Assembly (NCBI RefSeq): GCF_003664255.1
Contig: NZ_RCCV01000001.1
Span: 3,782,001-3,846,000, forward strand
Direction of reading: 5' to 3'
Source of the DNA: Micromonospora sp. M71_S20
Lineage (GTDB): Bacteria > Actinomycetota > Actinomycetes > Mycobacteriales > Micromonosporaceae
DNA length: 64,000 nt
The notes under the pieces were generated by a model. That model was not told the DNA's origin. It did no database searches and was given only the letters and a program-made list of their open reading frames with translations. Made by a program: the position numbers and the translations under genes. Of the stretch, positions 1-8,285 are shown piece after piece; positions within the stretch are counted from its first letter, which is position 1, and each line of letters starts with the position of its first letter.

Positions 1-664
1 GCCCGACGGCCGCTGCCGCCTCGTCACCGAGACGCAGCACCCCGAGCGCGGGCAACGCCAGCACGGCCAGCGGCACGCACGCCAGCAACCACGGCAGCGT
101 CAGCCGGGCGTGGTCCCAGGTGATGCCCGTGAGGCTGCCGACCAGGTACCGGAACAGCGTGTCGTACTGCAGCCGGTCGGCAGCCGCCATCACGGTCAGC
201 AGTACCGCCTGCAACGCGGTGGAGACCGCCGCGCCGATCAGCAGCACCGCGCCCGGGCCGCGACCCGTGCCGGCAGCCGCCAGACACACCGCACCCCCAC
301 ACACCGCCCCGACCAGCGCCACCACCGGCTGTAGCGCCACCGGGACCGGCAACGCCCAGACCACCGTCACCGCCGCTGCCAGGGCACCGCCGGTGGACAC
401 CCCCAACAGTTCCGGCACGGCCAGCGGATTGCGCAGTGCCGCCTGCATCAGCAGTCCCGCCGCCCCGACCGCCGCGCCGCCCAGGAGGGCGAGCAGCAGC
501 CGTGGCATCCGCAGCTCCCACAGCACCACCCGCGCGACGTCCGCCTCTGCGGGCAGGCTCACGCCCAGGGTCGACCCGACCGCGACGGCGAGGGCGGCCA
601 CCAGCGTCAACGCCGCCGACCAGCGCGGCACCGGCCGGGGCACGGCGACTCCGAGCGCCGTCAT
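1..664 (-). CDS. FecCD-family metal-chelate ABC transporter permease (partial)
   Basis: This is the inner-membrane permease of an iron-siderophore-type (or other metal-chelate) importer. Reading leftward from an ATG at 664, the product has an N-terminal membrane segment. It is followed by the diagnostic FecCD block around residues 50-95: RMPRLLLALLGGA, then LLMQAALRNPLAVPELLGVS. Alternating hydrophobic segments continue to the window edge. About 221 codons are visible of a usual ~330-350, so the 3' end lies outside. The start overlaps the stop of the binding-protein gene by four bases (ATGA), so the two are translationally coupled. An ATPase gene is expected further left. The substrate cannot be fixed from this protein alone. 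Confidence 0.9.
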   Translation of the reverse strand, partial: MTALGVAVPRPVPRWSAALTLVAALAVAVGSTLGVSLPAEADVARVVLWELRMPRLLLALLGGAAVGAAGLLMQAALRNPLAVPELLGVSTGGALAAAVTVVWALPVPVALQPVVALVGAVCGGAVCLAAAGTGRGPGAVLLIGAAVSTALQAVLLTVMAAADRLQYDTLFRYLVGSLTGITWDHARLTLPWLLACVPLAVLALPALGVLRLGDEAAAAVG

Positions 665-1650
665 GCGGTCGCCTTGGCGACCGCCTCGTCGAGAATCAAC
701 CCCAACGCGCGGGTGCCCCGGCCCGAGGCCCACAGCTCCGCAGGCACCTCGTGCGCCCGGCCCTCCCGCACTGCCGTGATCCGCTTCCACACGGGGTTGG
801 CGGCGTACTGGGCCGACACCGTCCTGGCGTCCGGGCCAAAGGTGAACGACTGGATGAACACGATGTCCGGGTCGCGCGTGAGGATCTCCTCCACGTTGTA
901 CGCCTGCGCGGTGTCGAAGCCGCCGCCCTTGCTCGGCCACGGGTAGTCGAACACCTGCGACAGCAGGTGGCCGAGCAGGTCGTCGGAGGTGTTGACCCCG
1001 ATCGACGTGCCGCCGTACATCGCCAGCGCGGTCGTCTTGTTCAGTCCACGCTCGGTCGAGGTGGCCCGGGCGGCGGCGAGCCGGTCGCGGAACGCCCGCT
1101 CGGCCCGCACCTGCTGGGCGCCGCGGTCGGTGAGCGCCGCCACGTCGCGCAGGTAGCGCACCGAGTCCTCGTACGTCTTCACCTCGACCAGCCACAGCGG
1201 CGCGAACTTCTCGATCGCCGGGCGAAGCTGGTCGTGCGCTCCAGCGAGACCCATGACGAGGTCCGGCTTCGTGGCGGCGATCGCCGCCACGTCCTCGTTG
1301 CCGAACATGCCCGGCAGGGTGGGCACGGCCTTGCCGGCCTCCCCGAGGTAGTCGGGACGGGCGACGAGCTTCGGCGTGGTGGTCGCCGCCGGCGTCAGAC
1401 CCAGTTCCACCAGCGCGTCGTCGCACAACCCGGTCAGGCAGACGATCCGGTCCGGCTTCGACTTCAGGCTGACCGTCTGCCCTCGTGCGTCGGTCAGGCT
1501 CAACGTGTGGGTCACCGCCTCCACCGGCGGCGCGGAAGGCGCGACGGCGGCAGCGGGCTGCGACGGTGCGGAGGAGCCACCGCAGCCGGTCAGCGTGGCA
1601 CCAGCGGCGAGCAGGGCGGACAGGGCGAGACGTAGTCGTGTCACAACCAT
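661..1650 (-). CDS. Metal-chelate ABC transporter substrate-binding lipoprotein
   Basis: This is the extracellular binding protein of the adjoining FecCD importer. The ATG at 1650 is chosen because it gives a lipoprotein signal: basic start, hydrophobic core, then lipobox LTGC with Cys23. The open frame extends further upstream, but that stretch has no protein character. The mature part has the PF01497 (helical-backbone, BtuF/FecB-like) pattern: a Thr-Asp-Ala-Arg-Gly-type first strand near residue 60, then KPDRIVCLTGLCDDALVELG. The length, 329 aa, is normal for the family. The gene is followed by the permease with a 4-nt overlap. Siderophore, haem, cobalamin and zincophore are all possible ligands. 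Confidence 0.9.
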   Translation of the reverse strand: MVVTRLRLALSALLAAGATLTGCGGSSAPSQPAAAVAPSAPPVEAVTHTLSLTDARGQTVSLKSKPDRIVCLTGLCDDALVELGLTPAATTTPKLVARPDYLGEAGKAVPTLPGMFGNEDVAAIAATKPDLVMGLAGAHDQLRPAIEKFAPLWLVEVKTYEDSVRYLRDVAALTDRGAQQVRAERAFRDRLAAARATSTERGLNKTTALAMYGGTSIGVNTSDDLLGHLLSQVFDYPWPSKGGGFDTAQAYNVEEILTRDPDIVFIQSFTFGPDARTVSAQYAANPVWKRITAVREGRAHEVPAELWASGRGTRALGLILDEAVAKATA

Positions 1651-1685
1651 GAACTTTCGTTGGGAAGCAGAGGCAACCCGGTAAC

Positions 1686-1698
1686 GATAACGGTTGTC
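1686..1698. promoter_or_regulatory. Candidate Fur-family (Zur/Fur-like) operator upstream of metal importer
   Basis: Thirty-five bases before the binding-protein start is GATAAC-G-GTTGTC, an inverted repeat with 5 of 6 arm positions matching. It is AT-richer than its surroundings and resembles actinobacterial Fur/Zur boxes. Its position upstream of a metal-chelate importer supports metal-dependent repression. Which metal is involved is inference. Confidence 0.4.
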
Positions 1699-1785
1699 AT
1701 AAGCGATTACGTCGTGGGGTGGGGAGCTCGCCGGCCAGGCCGCGATCCGCACCGAGGACCGGCGGGCGATGACCGCCGAGCCGTC

Positions 1786-2121
1786 GCCGAGTACCTGAGC
1801 CGCGCCGCCCGCGAGTTCACCACCGGTCCCGGGCGCGGCTGCATGATCTCGACGGGCATGCTGGCCACGAGCCCGGATGCACGCGTCGCGGCCGAGGCCG
1901 TCCGCATCGAGCGCGAACGCGCGCTGGACATGATCCGCAACCGCTGCGACGACGCCCTGGAACAGGGGGAGCTTCCCGAGGAAGCCGACACCGAGAGCCT
2001 GGCCAGGGCGCTCGCCGCGGTGATTCAAGGCATGTCCGTCCAGGCGCGCGACGGCGCCGACACTCGGCAGCTTCAAGGGCTCGCCGAGGCCGCCCTGGCA
2101 GTCATCCCGAGTCGCGGATAA
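1786..2121 (+). pseudogene. Truncated TetR-family regulator (C-terminal ligand domain only)
   Basis: From about 1786 the frame encodes a typical TetR C-terminal effector domain, including LSRAAREFTTGPGRGC, MISTGMLATSP and AVIQGMSVQARDGA. It ends in a normal stop at 2121. The N-terminal helix-turn-helix, about 90 residues, is absent. Upstream the frame runs into the divergent metal-importer promoter and loses protein character. The open frame can be extended to 1660, but the extra residues are not TetR-like. The likeliest reading is a deletion that removed the DNA-binding half, leaving a non-functional remnant. Confidence 0.7.
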
Positions 2122-3020
2122 CGACAGGCCGTGCGCAATCCACGGTTCGCTGTGCGTGGCACCCCGTCGACTCGACCAGGCTCGGTGGCGTCGTGGTGAT
2201 CATCTGCCGACCCCGTCAGCGCGGGGTGGTCACTCGCAGCGGTCTTCGGCGCCTCGGTCGGACGGCTCGCAGCAGTCGGGGCGGTGCCGGTAGATCCTGA
2301 GGTCTCGGCCGCGCCGGTGGCTGTACTTGGTCGTGATCTCGTACAGGCGGGCCTGCCACACGACGACTTTCCCGCCGCCGGGCACCACCTGTCCGTCACC
2401 CGGCCCGCCGCGCAGCAGCACGTCCACCCCTCGACGGTGCGTCCCCCGCGAGCGCGCGACGCGGCGTGCGGAGCTCTGCCCTCGAGCGGGTGGTGTTGCG
2501 GGCCATGGCCCGGTCTCCCCGGCTGAACGCATCACCCAGGGGACCGCGCGCCGGTAGCTGCGGCGAGGCTCTCCACCTGCACGTAGACGTGCCGAAAGTC
2601 CACAGGGTTGGCGAGATCGCAGGTCCGGGCGTTGCGAAGTTCTCCGGCTTGCTGGCGAGGTGGGATCCTGCGGCGGGTACGCCGATCGTGGTGTCGGAGT
2701 CGATGACTCCGGTGGAACCGCTGTGCAGCTGGTCCCGAGAGCTGAGGTCCAGGCCGCGCCCGGGCCGCCTCGGCTCAGCCCAGCGCGTCCATCAGGGCCG
2801 TGACATAGGCGTATTGCCGTGCCCACCCCTCGGCGTCCGCCCGAACGGGGCAGGGCGGCCCCTGCGCGGGTTTGGTGGCCAGCATTGGTGGTGCCAGTGC
2901 GTGGGCCGGGTGGTCGGGACACCCCCAAAGACGCGAGTCGCGGCTGCACTCGTCAGCGGGCGGGCGCCGGCTCGCGGGGTCGGACCGCCCGGTCAGCCGA
3001 ATGGTCTGGCTCCAAGGCCC
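2122..3020. other. Gene-poor 0.9-kb stretch, probable decayed sequence
   Basis: No frame here has clear gene character, despite several GC-driven open frames. On the minus strand the segment 2230-2420 reads as a short Cys-containing tail (RIYRHRPDCCE), and 2785-2895 reads as a short C-terminus (YAYVTALMDALG). Neither has a convincing start or ribosome-binding site. Next to the truncated TetR gene, this looks like gene remnants. Confidence 0.4.
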
Positions 3021-3024
3021 ATGT

Positions 3025-3086
3025 AAAGATTTCTAGACATGAGGTCAAAGATTCGGTACCTTCGTGATGTCAAGAATCTTAGACAT
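3025..3086 (+). promoter_or_regulatory. Promoter region with paired TAGACAT direct repeats
   Basis: AAAGATTTCTAGACAT (3025-3040) and CAAGAATCTTAGACAT (3071-3086) match at 12 of 16 positions with a 46-bp period. They lie in an unusually AT-rich stretch directly before the ribosome-binding site (GGGAGG, 3088-3093) of the next gene. They could be operator half-sites for the small HTH protein encoded two genes on. This is inference from position only. Confidence 0.4.
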
Positions 3087-3100
3087 TGGGAGGGCCTGTC

Positions 3101-3529
3101 ATGACGCACGAAGAGAAACGCGCCTGGATCAGGCTGGTCGTCGCCATGTTCGGCTACTCCGCCTACGTGGCCCTCATCGTCAGCCGCGTCGATGGCCACT
3201 CGCTGCCCGACGTGCCGTACGCAAGCGCCCTGGTGTGGACGGTCGGCGCGGCCATCGTCGCGTCGATCGTGGCGGAGATCGGCATGGCCGTCGTGAATCC
3301 GCGCGCGCCGCGCGCCAAGGACGTGCGGGACCGCGAGATCGGCCGGCTCGGCGACCACGTCGGCCAGTCGTTCGTCGTCATCGGCGCGGTCGCCGCGATG
3401 GTCATGGCCATGGCGGACTGGGACCGGTTCTGGATCGCCAACGTCATCTACCTGTGCTTCGTGCTGTCGGCCATCGTCGGTGGCATCACCAAGGTCGTCG
3501 TGTACCGCAGGAGCTTCCCGCAGTGGTGA
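3101..3529 (+). CDS. Small integral membrane protein, first gene of an HTH/oxidoreductase operon
   Basis: A 142-aa protein with four predicted membrane helices, near residues 8-28, 40-62, 88-108 and 115-135. It has no enzymatic motif. The ATG at 3101 has a good ribosome-binding site (GGGAGG) seven bases upstream. The stop overlaps the GTG of the downstream HTH gene. Pairs of a multi-helix DUF-type membrane protein with a Cro/C1-like HTH protein are common in Actinobacteria, so the two probably act together. The biochemical role is unknown. Confidence 0.75.
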   Translation: MTHEEKRAWIRLVVAMFGYSAYVALIVSRVDGHSLPDVPYASALVWTVGAAIVASIVAEIGMAVVNPRAPRAKDVRDREIGRLGDHVGQSFVVIGAVAAMVMAMADWDRFWIANVIYLCFVLSAIVGGITKVVVYRRSFPQW

Positions 3530-3756
3530 AGCCGACGCAGGTCACCAACTGCATCCGCGCGCTGCGCTTCGCGCACGGCGAGATGACCCAGGCCGAGCTC
3601 GCCGAGCGCATCGGCGTGACCCGGCAGACCCTCCTCGCCATCGAGCAGGGCCGCTATTCGCCATCCCTGGAAATGGCCTTCCGGATCGCCCGGGTGTTCG
3701 GCGTTCCGCTCGACGACGTGTTCCAGTACCCCGACTCCCCCGAGGAGAAGTCATGA
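3526..3756 (+). CDS. Small XRE/Cro-C1-type helix-turn-helix regulator
   Basis: A 76-aa single-domain DNA-binding protein of the YozG-like small HTH group. The helix-turn-helix is visible at about residues 17-42: MTQAELAERIGVTRQTLLAI. It is followed by the family tail ending LDDVFQY. The GTG start overlaps the previous stop (GTGA), and its own stop overlaps the next ATG (ATGA), so three genes form one translationally coupled unit. It has no ligand-binding domain, so sensing probably comes from the membrane partner. Autoregulation through the upstream TAGACAT repeats is plausible. Confidence 0.88.
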   Translation: MKPTQVTNCIRALRFAHGEMTQAELAERIGVTRQTLLAIEQGRYSPSLEMAFRIARVFGVPLDDVFQYPDSPEEKS

Positions 3757-4736
3757 AGGCGATCGTCCGCGACGTGTACGGCCCGGCCGACGCACTCGAA
3801 CTCCGCGAGGTCGACAAACCCTCGATCGGAGTCGACGAGGTGCTCATCGAGGTACGCGCCGCCAGCCTGGACCCAGGCGTGTGGATCTTCATGACCGGCC
3901 GGCCCATGGCGGTGCGGCTCGCGGCCGGGCTGCGCCGGCCCAGGGTCGCGGTGCTCGGTCGGGCCGTCGCCGGTGTGGTGGTGGCCGTCGGCGCCGGCGT
4001 GACCCGCCTGCGCGCCGGCGACGAGGTGTACGGCACCTGTCAGAGCGGCTCGTTCGCCCAGTACGCGACAGCACGGCAGCACCGGGTGGCACCCAAGCCG
4101 GCCAACCTCACCTTCGAGCAGGCGGCAGCGATGCCCATCTCCGCGGTGACCGCGCTACAGAGCATCCGCGACGCACGCGTGCAGCCTGGACAGCGGGTGC
4201 TGATCACCGGCGCGGCCGGGGGCGTCGGGTCGTTCGCCGTCCAGCTGGTCAAGGTGTACGGGGCAGGCGTGACCGGCGTCTGCAGCACCTCGAAGATCGA
4301 GCTGGTGCGTTCCCTCGGTGCCGAGGACGTTATCGACTACACCCGGCACGAGATCGACCGTGGCGGCGCGCGATACGACGTCATCATCGACACCGCCGGC
4401 AACCGGCCGTTGTCGCTGCTCCGGCGCGCGACCACGCCGCGCGGGACGATCGCCCTCGTCGGTGGCGGCCACGCCACAGGCTGGCTGCTCGGCGGCTTCC
4501 AACGCCAGATGGCCGCGCCGTTGCTCTCACTGTCCGGCAGCCAGCGAGTGCGCGGCGTGGCCGCTCGGGAGCGTCACGAGGATCTCGAGGAACTGACCAC
4601 CCTCGTCGAGGCAGGCTCGGTCACCCCGGTCATCGACCGCAGCTACGCTCTCGCCGACGCGCCCGACGCGATGCGCTACCTCGCCCAGGGCCACCCCGCG
4701 GGGAAGGTCGTCGTCACAGCTGCCGGCCGCCGGTAG
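3753..4736 (+). CDS. Zinc-independent MDR NAD(P)H:quinone oxidoreductase
   Basis: A 327-aa medium-chain dehydrogenase/reductase. The N-terminal GroES-like fold (residues 1-125) includes EVLIEVRAASLDPG and a GDEVYGTCQSGSFAQYA block. The Rossmann fold begins about residue 150 with the NADPH motif GAAGGVGSFAVQLVK. Catalytic-zinc ligands of alcohol dehydrogenases are absent, so it belongs to the quinone reductase/alkenal reductase branch (QOR/YhdH-like). It reduces quinones or enones in the cytoplasm. It is coupled by ATGA to the HTH gene and probably controlled by it. The exact substrate is unknown. Confidence 0.88.
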   Translation: MKAIVRDVYGPADALELREVDKPSIGVDEVLIEVRAASLDPGVWIFMTGRPMAVRLAAGLRRPRVAVLGRAVAGVVVAVGAGVTRLRAGDEVYGTCQSGSFAQYATARQHRVAPKPANLTFEQAAAMPISAVTALQSIRDARVQPGQRVLITGAAGGVGSFAVQLVKVYGAGVTGVCSTSKIELVRSLGAEDVIDYTRHEIDRGGARYDVIIDTAGNRPLSLLRRATTPRGTIALVGGGHATGWLLGGFQRQMAAPLLSLSGSQRVRGVAARERHEDLEELTTLVEAGSVTPVIDRSYALADAPDAMRYLAQGHPAGKVVVTAAGRR

Positions 4737-4923
4737 AGTCCTGCACCGAGGCGGGCGCCGATGACGTGGCCACCCCGTCCCGACCATCCGCCGGGCGGTC
4801 GGCTGCGCCCGCCCGGCACCACGGACCCACGCCTCGCCGGCCGCCGTGACCGTCCTGTCGGGTGCGCCGGCACGGCAGGAGAGCGCGCCGGGGCAGCCCT
4901 ACGGGGGTGGATAGCATCTGCCC

Positions 4924-5373
4924 ATGACGTTCTGGGTTCACTACGTGGTCCCACCCGGGGCGGCCGGCGAGGGCATGCTCGTGCCCCCGGGCGACGACGC
5001 CCTCGTCTTCGCGCAGACGGTCGAGGTGGGACCGGGGGACCGGACCGTCGAGTTCTGCGTCCTCGCCGTCGCCGGCGGGATCCAGATCGCCACGGACATC
5101 GACTGCACCGCGTTGCTCCGGGGACGGGCCGAGGAAGTGGCCGTCGTCCGGGCCGTGGACGACTGGGTGCTCGAGTACGCCGCGCAGGCTGTCCGGATAC
5201 ACGAGCTGCTGCTCCACAGGTGGTACGAGGTCAGCTCGGCCTCGCACCCGTCGTCGATCGAGGCGCTCCGGCGGTGGCTCACGGCGCACGACCGCCCGGG
5301 CGACTACTGGCAACTGCTCGTACGGCGACCGGGTGACCGACCGGCGGATGATCGGGCCCGAGAGGGACGGTGA
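4924..5373 (+). CDS. Hypothetical protein, 149 aa
   Basis: I do not recognise this family. The product is soluble, without signal peptide or membrane helix. It has an alternating beta-rich first half (RTVEFCVLAVAGGIQIATD) and an alpha-helical second half ending in a charged tail. Codon third positions are strongly GC, as in real genes here. A weak GGGGG lies upstream of the ATG. It stands alone between a forward operon and a reverse MerR gene. Confidence 0.6.
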   Translation: MTFWVHYVVPPGAAGEGMLVPPGDDALVFAQTVEVGPGDRTVEFCVLAVAGGIQIATDIDCTALLRGRAEEVAVVRAVDDWVLEYAAQAVRIHELLLHRWYEVSSASHPSSIEALRRWLTAHDRPGDYWQLLVRRPGDRPADDRAREGR

Positions 5374-5409
5374 GGCGGGCGGCGACCGCCTGACCGACGA
5401 CGGCGACGA

Positions 5410-6192
5410 TCAGCGGGAGCCCTCTGGCGGCGGGACCGGATCCGTCGCCGGCGAGGCGCTCGGCTCGTCGCCGGGCGGGGCCGGCCGGCTGTCGAGGTAG
5501 GCGTCCAGGGCGGCAGCGCCGGCCAGCATGGCGCGGCTCCTGGCGGAGAGGCGGGCGTGCCAGTCGCGCAGCATCGACTCGAGCGGCGCGACGCCCCCGG
5601 CGGAGCGGACCTGAGCGATCAGCGGGGCGATCTGCGCCAGCAGGTAGCCGCCCCGTCTGAGCTGGTGGACCAGCCGGGCGTCGCGCACGTCGGCGGCGTG
5701 GTAGACCCGGTAGCCCGTCTGCGGGTCGCGGCGCGGCTGGACCAGGCCGGCGCGTTCCCACTTGCGGAGGGTGGCCGGGCGGACGCCGAGCCTTCTGGAC
5801 AGGGGGCCGACGAACGTGGTGCTCCGTTCCTGCGGCACCGGATCGAGGTCGCCGACAGCGGCTTCCGCGGCCTGGAGGGTGCGGCGGTCGTCGAGAAGCT
5901 GGGCGTGGCTCTCGTCGATGAGCCGGAGCGCGTCCTCGGTCGCGTCCCGGTTGACCGCCTGCATGATCGCCGTGGCCGTCGCGTGCCCGTGCCCGGGCAC
6001 GAGGGCGAGGAACGCGTGCAGTGCCTGCGCGTGCAGCGGCGTGTAGGTGCGGTAGCCGTGCGGGGTGCGTCCGGCGGCGGGAAGGATGCCGGCCGCCTCG
6101 TAGTTCCTGACCGCCTGTGTCGACAGGCCGTGCGCGCGCGCCAGGTCGACCGGCCTGAGCCTGCCGCTGCTTTGAAGGTTTGGCCCCATCAT
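5410..6192 (-). CDS. Double-MerR (TioE-type) transcriptional regulator
   Basis: A ~260-aa regulator carrying two MerR-type winged helix-turn-helix domains. The first is near the N-terminus (RPVDLARAHGLSTQAVRNYEAAG). The second starts about residue 120 (SRRLGVRPATLRKWERAGLV, then GYRVYHAADVRDARLVHQL). This arrangement is that of TioE-like regulators of drug tolerance genes. The start is one of two consecutive ATGs at 6192/6189. A longer version from 6231 is possible but reads through the shared promoter. It is transcribed divergently from an erythromycin-esterase-like gene, its most likely target. Confidence 0.85.
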   Translation of the reverse strand: MMGPNLQSSGRLRPVDLARAHGLSTQAVRNYEAAGILPAAGRTPHGYRTYTPLHAQALHAFLALVPGHGHATATAIMQAVNRDATEDALRLIDESHAQLLDDRRTLQAAEAAVGDLDPVPQERSTTFVGPLSRRLGVRPATLRKWERAGLVQPRRDPQTGYRVYHAADVRDARLVHQLRRGGYLLAQIAPLIAQVRSAGGVAPLESMLRDWHARLSARSRAMLAGAAALDAYLDSRPAPPGDEPSASPATDPVPPPEGSR

Positions 6193-6247
6193 CCCGCTGA
6201 CGTCGACGAGAAGTTTGCACCGTTGGTTCAACGATACCGTTTAGGGC
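6193..6247. promoter_or_regulatory. Divergent promoter with CGTTG-GTT-CAACG operator
   Basis: The 55-bp gap between the double-MerR gene and the esterase gene contains a perfect 5-bp inverted repeat, CGTTGGTTCAACG, at 6221-6233. It lies where promoter elements of both genes would sit. MerR-type regulators bind such dyads inside the promoter spacer. No Shine-Dalgarno precedes the 6248 ATG, so the esterase transcript may be leaderless. Confidence 0.5.
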
Positions 6248-7480
6248 ATGACTGCTGGTATCGCAGAGGCCGCCCATGTCGTCGACGCCGCTGCCGTCAT
6301 GGGGTTGCTCCCGACCAGGCCGCGGCTGCTCGCCCTGGGCGAGCCCACCCACGGCGAGGACGTCCTGCTCGACCTGCGCAACGATCTCTTCCGGCAACTC
6401 GTCGAGCAGGGGCGTTACCGGACGATCGCCATCGAGAGCGACTGCCTGATGGGCCTGGTCGTGGACGACCACCTCACCTCGGGCGCCGGCCTCCTCGACG
6501 ACGTCATGGAGCGCGGGTTCAGCCACGGGTGGGGCGCCTTCGCGGCCAACCGTGAGCTGGTGCGGTGGATGCGCGCGTACAACGACGGCCGGCCTTCGTC
6601 GGAGCAACTGCGGTTCGCCGGATTCGACGGCCCGCTGGAGATCACCGGCGCCGCGAGCCCTCGGCAGGCCCTCACCGCGCTCCACGCCTACCTCGCCGCC
6701 CGGGTCGACGCCGGCCTGCTTCCCTGCGCCGCGGAGACGCTCGACCGCCTGCTCGGCGCCGACGATCGGTGGACCGATCCCGCCGCGATGATGGACCCGT
6801 CCCGGTCCGTGGGGCGGACGCCCGACGCCGGACGGCTGCGGCTGCTCGCCGACGAGCTGGTGGCCCTGCTCGACGCGCAGACGCCACACCTGCTTGCCGT
6901 GTCCGCACGGGAGGACTGGCACCGGGTGCGCCTGTACGGGCGTACCGCCATCGGCCTGCTGCGCTACCACCACGCGATGGCCGACACGTCACCGAGCCGC
7001 ATGGCGCGGCTGCTCGGCGTGCGGGACTCGATGATGGCCGCCAACCTGCTCGCCATCGCCGGACGGGGTCCGGCACTGGTGAACGCCCACAACGGCCATC
7101 TCCAGCGGAACAGGAGCAGGATGCGGATGGGCGGCGTGCCGGTGGAGTGGTGGAGCGCCGGCGCGATCGTCGACGCGCACCTGGGCGAGGAGTACGCCTT
7201 CCTCGCCACCGCCATCGGTACGATCCGCCACCAGGGAGTCGACACCCCGCCGCCGGACACCGTCGAGGGGCTGCTGTACGCGCTGCCAGGGGAGCGTCAC
7301 CTCGTCGACGCCCGCCGACTGGCCACCGCCCTCGCCGACAGGACGCCCGCTGCCCGGGTGTCGCCCTGGTTCGGTTACTCCCCGCTCGACCCGGCCCACG
7401 TGGCCGGCACCGACGGGATCCTGTTCGTCAGGGACGCCCGGCCGGGCCAGGCTCCTCGCAACGGTGCCCCGGACGGGTGA
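6248..7480 (+). CDS. Erythromycin esterase family protein
   Basis: A 410-aa member of PF05139 (Ere/succinoglycan-biosynthesis-like). The family block LLALGEPTHGEDVLLDLRND, with the active-site His and Glu residues, is at about residues 27-46. It is followed by TIAIESDCLMG and VNAHNGHLQR near residue 280 (second conserved His). Characterised Ere enzymes open the macrolide lactone by hydrolysis. Many homologues act on other lactones or have unknown substrates. The divergent double-MerR regulator suggests drug-inducible expression, consistent with intrinsic resistance. No signal peptide is seen, so it acts in the cytoplasm. Confidence 0.88.
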   Translation: MTAGIAEAAHVVDAAAVMGLLPTRPRLLALGEPTHGEDVLLDLRNDLFRQLVEQGRYRTIAIESDCLMGLVVDDHLTSGAGLLDDVMERGFSHGWGAFAANRELVRWMRAYNDGRPSSEQLRFAGFDGPLEITGAASPRQALTALHAYLAARVDAGLLPCAAETLDRLLGADDRWTDPAAMMDPSRSVGRTPDAGRLRLLADELVALLDAQTPHLLAVSAREDWHRVRLYGRTAIGLLRYHHAMADTSPSRMARLLGVRDSMMAANLLAIAGRGPALVNAHNGHLQRNRSRMRMGGVPVEWWSAGAIVDAHLGEEYAFLATAIGTIRHQGVDTPPPDTVEGLLYALPGERHLVDARRLATALADRTPAARVSPWFGYSPLDPAHVAGTDGILFVRDARPGQAPRNGAPDG

Positions 7481-7495
7481 CGACGGCCATCGGCC

Positions 7496-8014
7496 TCACC
7501 CGGACATCGCAAGCATGTCGAGAGCGGCGAAGAACGCCATCGGCCGGCCGGGGCGGACGACCTGTTCGAGGAGCACGACCCCGATCCGGTCCGCAACGTC
7601 GCACTCCGCTTCGAGGGTGGTGCGGACGGGGCCGTACCGGCGGGAGGAGGAACGCGCCGAGGCGAGGACCACCCCGTCCCGGCGGAGCTGCGCCCGGCGC
7701 GAGCTCGTGTGGACGACCTCGTACCGGCGTCCCCGGAGCGTCCACGTGGTGCCGGCATTGCGTCGGCGGCAGGGCGCGCTCCTGCCATTGACGAACTCGA
7801 ACCGTTCACCGGTGGTCAGCGTGACCGCGACGGTGTCGGCCTGGAAGGCCGGCATCCGTGACCGGGGCGGCCACGCCGCCTTCTCCGCGCCGCGGCGAGG
7901 CTCCACGATCGTGAGCTCGGCACCGCGCTCATCGAGCAACCGCAGCCGGCGCGCGTCCCTGACGTCGAACGAGTATCCAAAGCTCAGGGGCTGCACCGCG
8001 TGCGAGTCAGTCAC
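7496..8014 (-). CDS. Hypothetical protein (possible LURP-one/scramblase-like fold)
   Basis: A 172-aa soluble protein rich in short beta strands (LRLLDERGAELTIVEP, TTGERFEFVNGR, YEVVHTSSRRAQLRRDG). This pattern resembles the tubby/LURP-one-type beta barrel, but I see no diagnostic motif. The GTG at 8014 is preferred: everything upstream in this frame is a different gene's region. It is translated right after the small membrane protein gene (9-nt gap), so the two are likely co-transcribed. It converges on the esterase gene, 15 bp away. Confidence 0.6.
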   Translation of the reverse strand: MTDSHAVQPLSFGYSFDVRDARRLRLLDERGAELTIVEPRRGAEKAAWPPRSRMPAFQADTVAVTLTTGERFEFVNGRSAPCRRRNAGTTWTLRGRRYEVVHTSSRRAQLRRDGVVLASARSSSRRYGPVRTTLEAECDVADRIGVVLLEQVVRPGRPMAFFAALDMLAMSG

Positions 8015-8022
8015 GCACTCAT

Positions 8023-8208
8023 TCAAGCAGTCGGGTGGGAGGTCGCGTCCGCGCTGGTGCCGGTCCGTCCCGGACCCGACCCCACGAACTCCGGGCCGAG
8101 GATCCAGGTCGCCGCCGCCACCGGCGCGAGCACGGCGAACGCGTACCAGCCGGCCAGCACGGCAAGGCTCCGTCGGGCCACGGTCCACGCATCGCGGGAG
8201 GATGACAA
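8023..8208 (-). CDS. Small single-span membrane protein
   Basis: A 61-aa protein with one hydrophobic helix at about residues 15-38 (LAVLAGWYAFAVLAPVAAAT). The TTG start at 8208 is supported by GGGAGG six bases upstream on the coding strand. It precedes the 172-aa hypothetical gene by nine bases. No homologue is recognised. Its reality rests on the ribosome-binding site, the membrane helix and the tight spacing. Confidence 0.5.
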   Translation of the reverse strand: MSSSRDAWTVARRSLAVLAGWYAFAVLAPVAAATWILGPEFVGSGPGRTGTSADATSHPTA

Positions 8209-8285
8209 CGAGGACCTCCCATTCGCCGTACGTCACGCGCCGGCTCCCGCGGCCCGGGGCGGCGCCGGCGCCGCCCCGGGCCGGT

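Noticed and set aside
661..2076. Extension of the binding-protein gene to a start near 2076
   Set aside because: It would run through the lipoprotein signal, the operator and the TetR remnant. The ATG at 1650 gives a proper lipoprotein.
2230..2949. A 239-codon minus-strand frame in the gene-poor stretch
   Set aside because: Most of it is low-complexity Arg/Pro/Gly sequence typical of random GC-rich frames. Only its last ~60 codons look slightly protein-like and there is no supported start.
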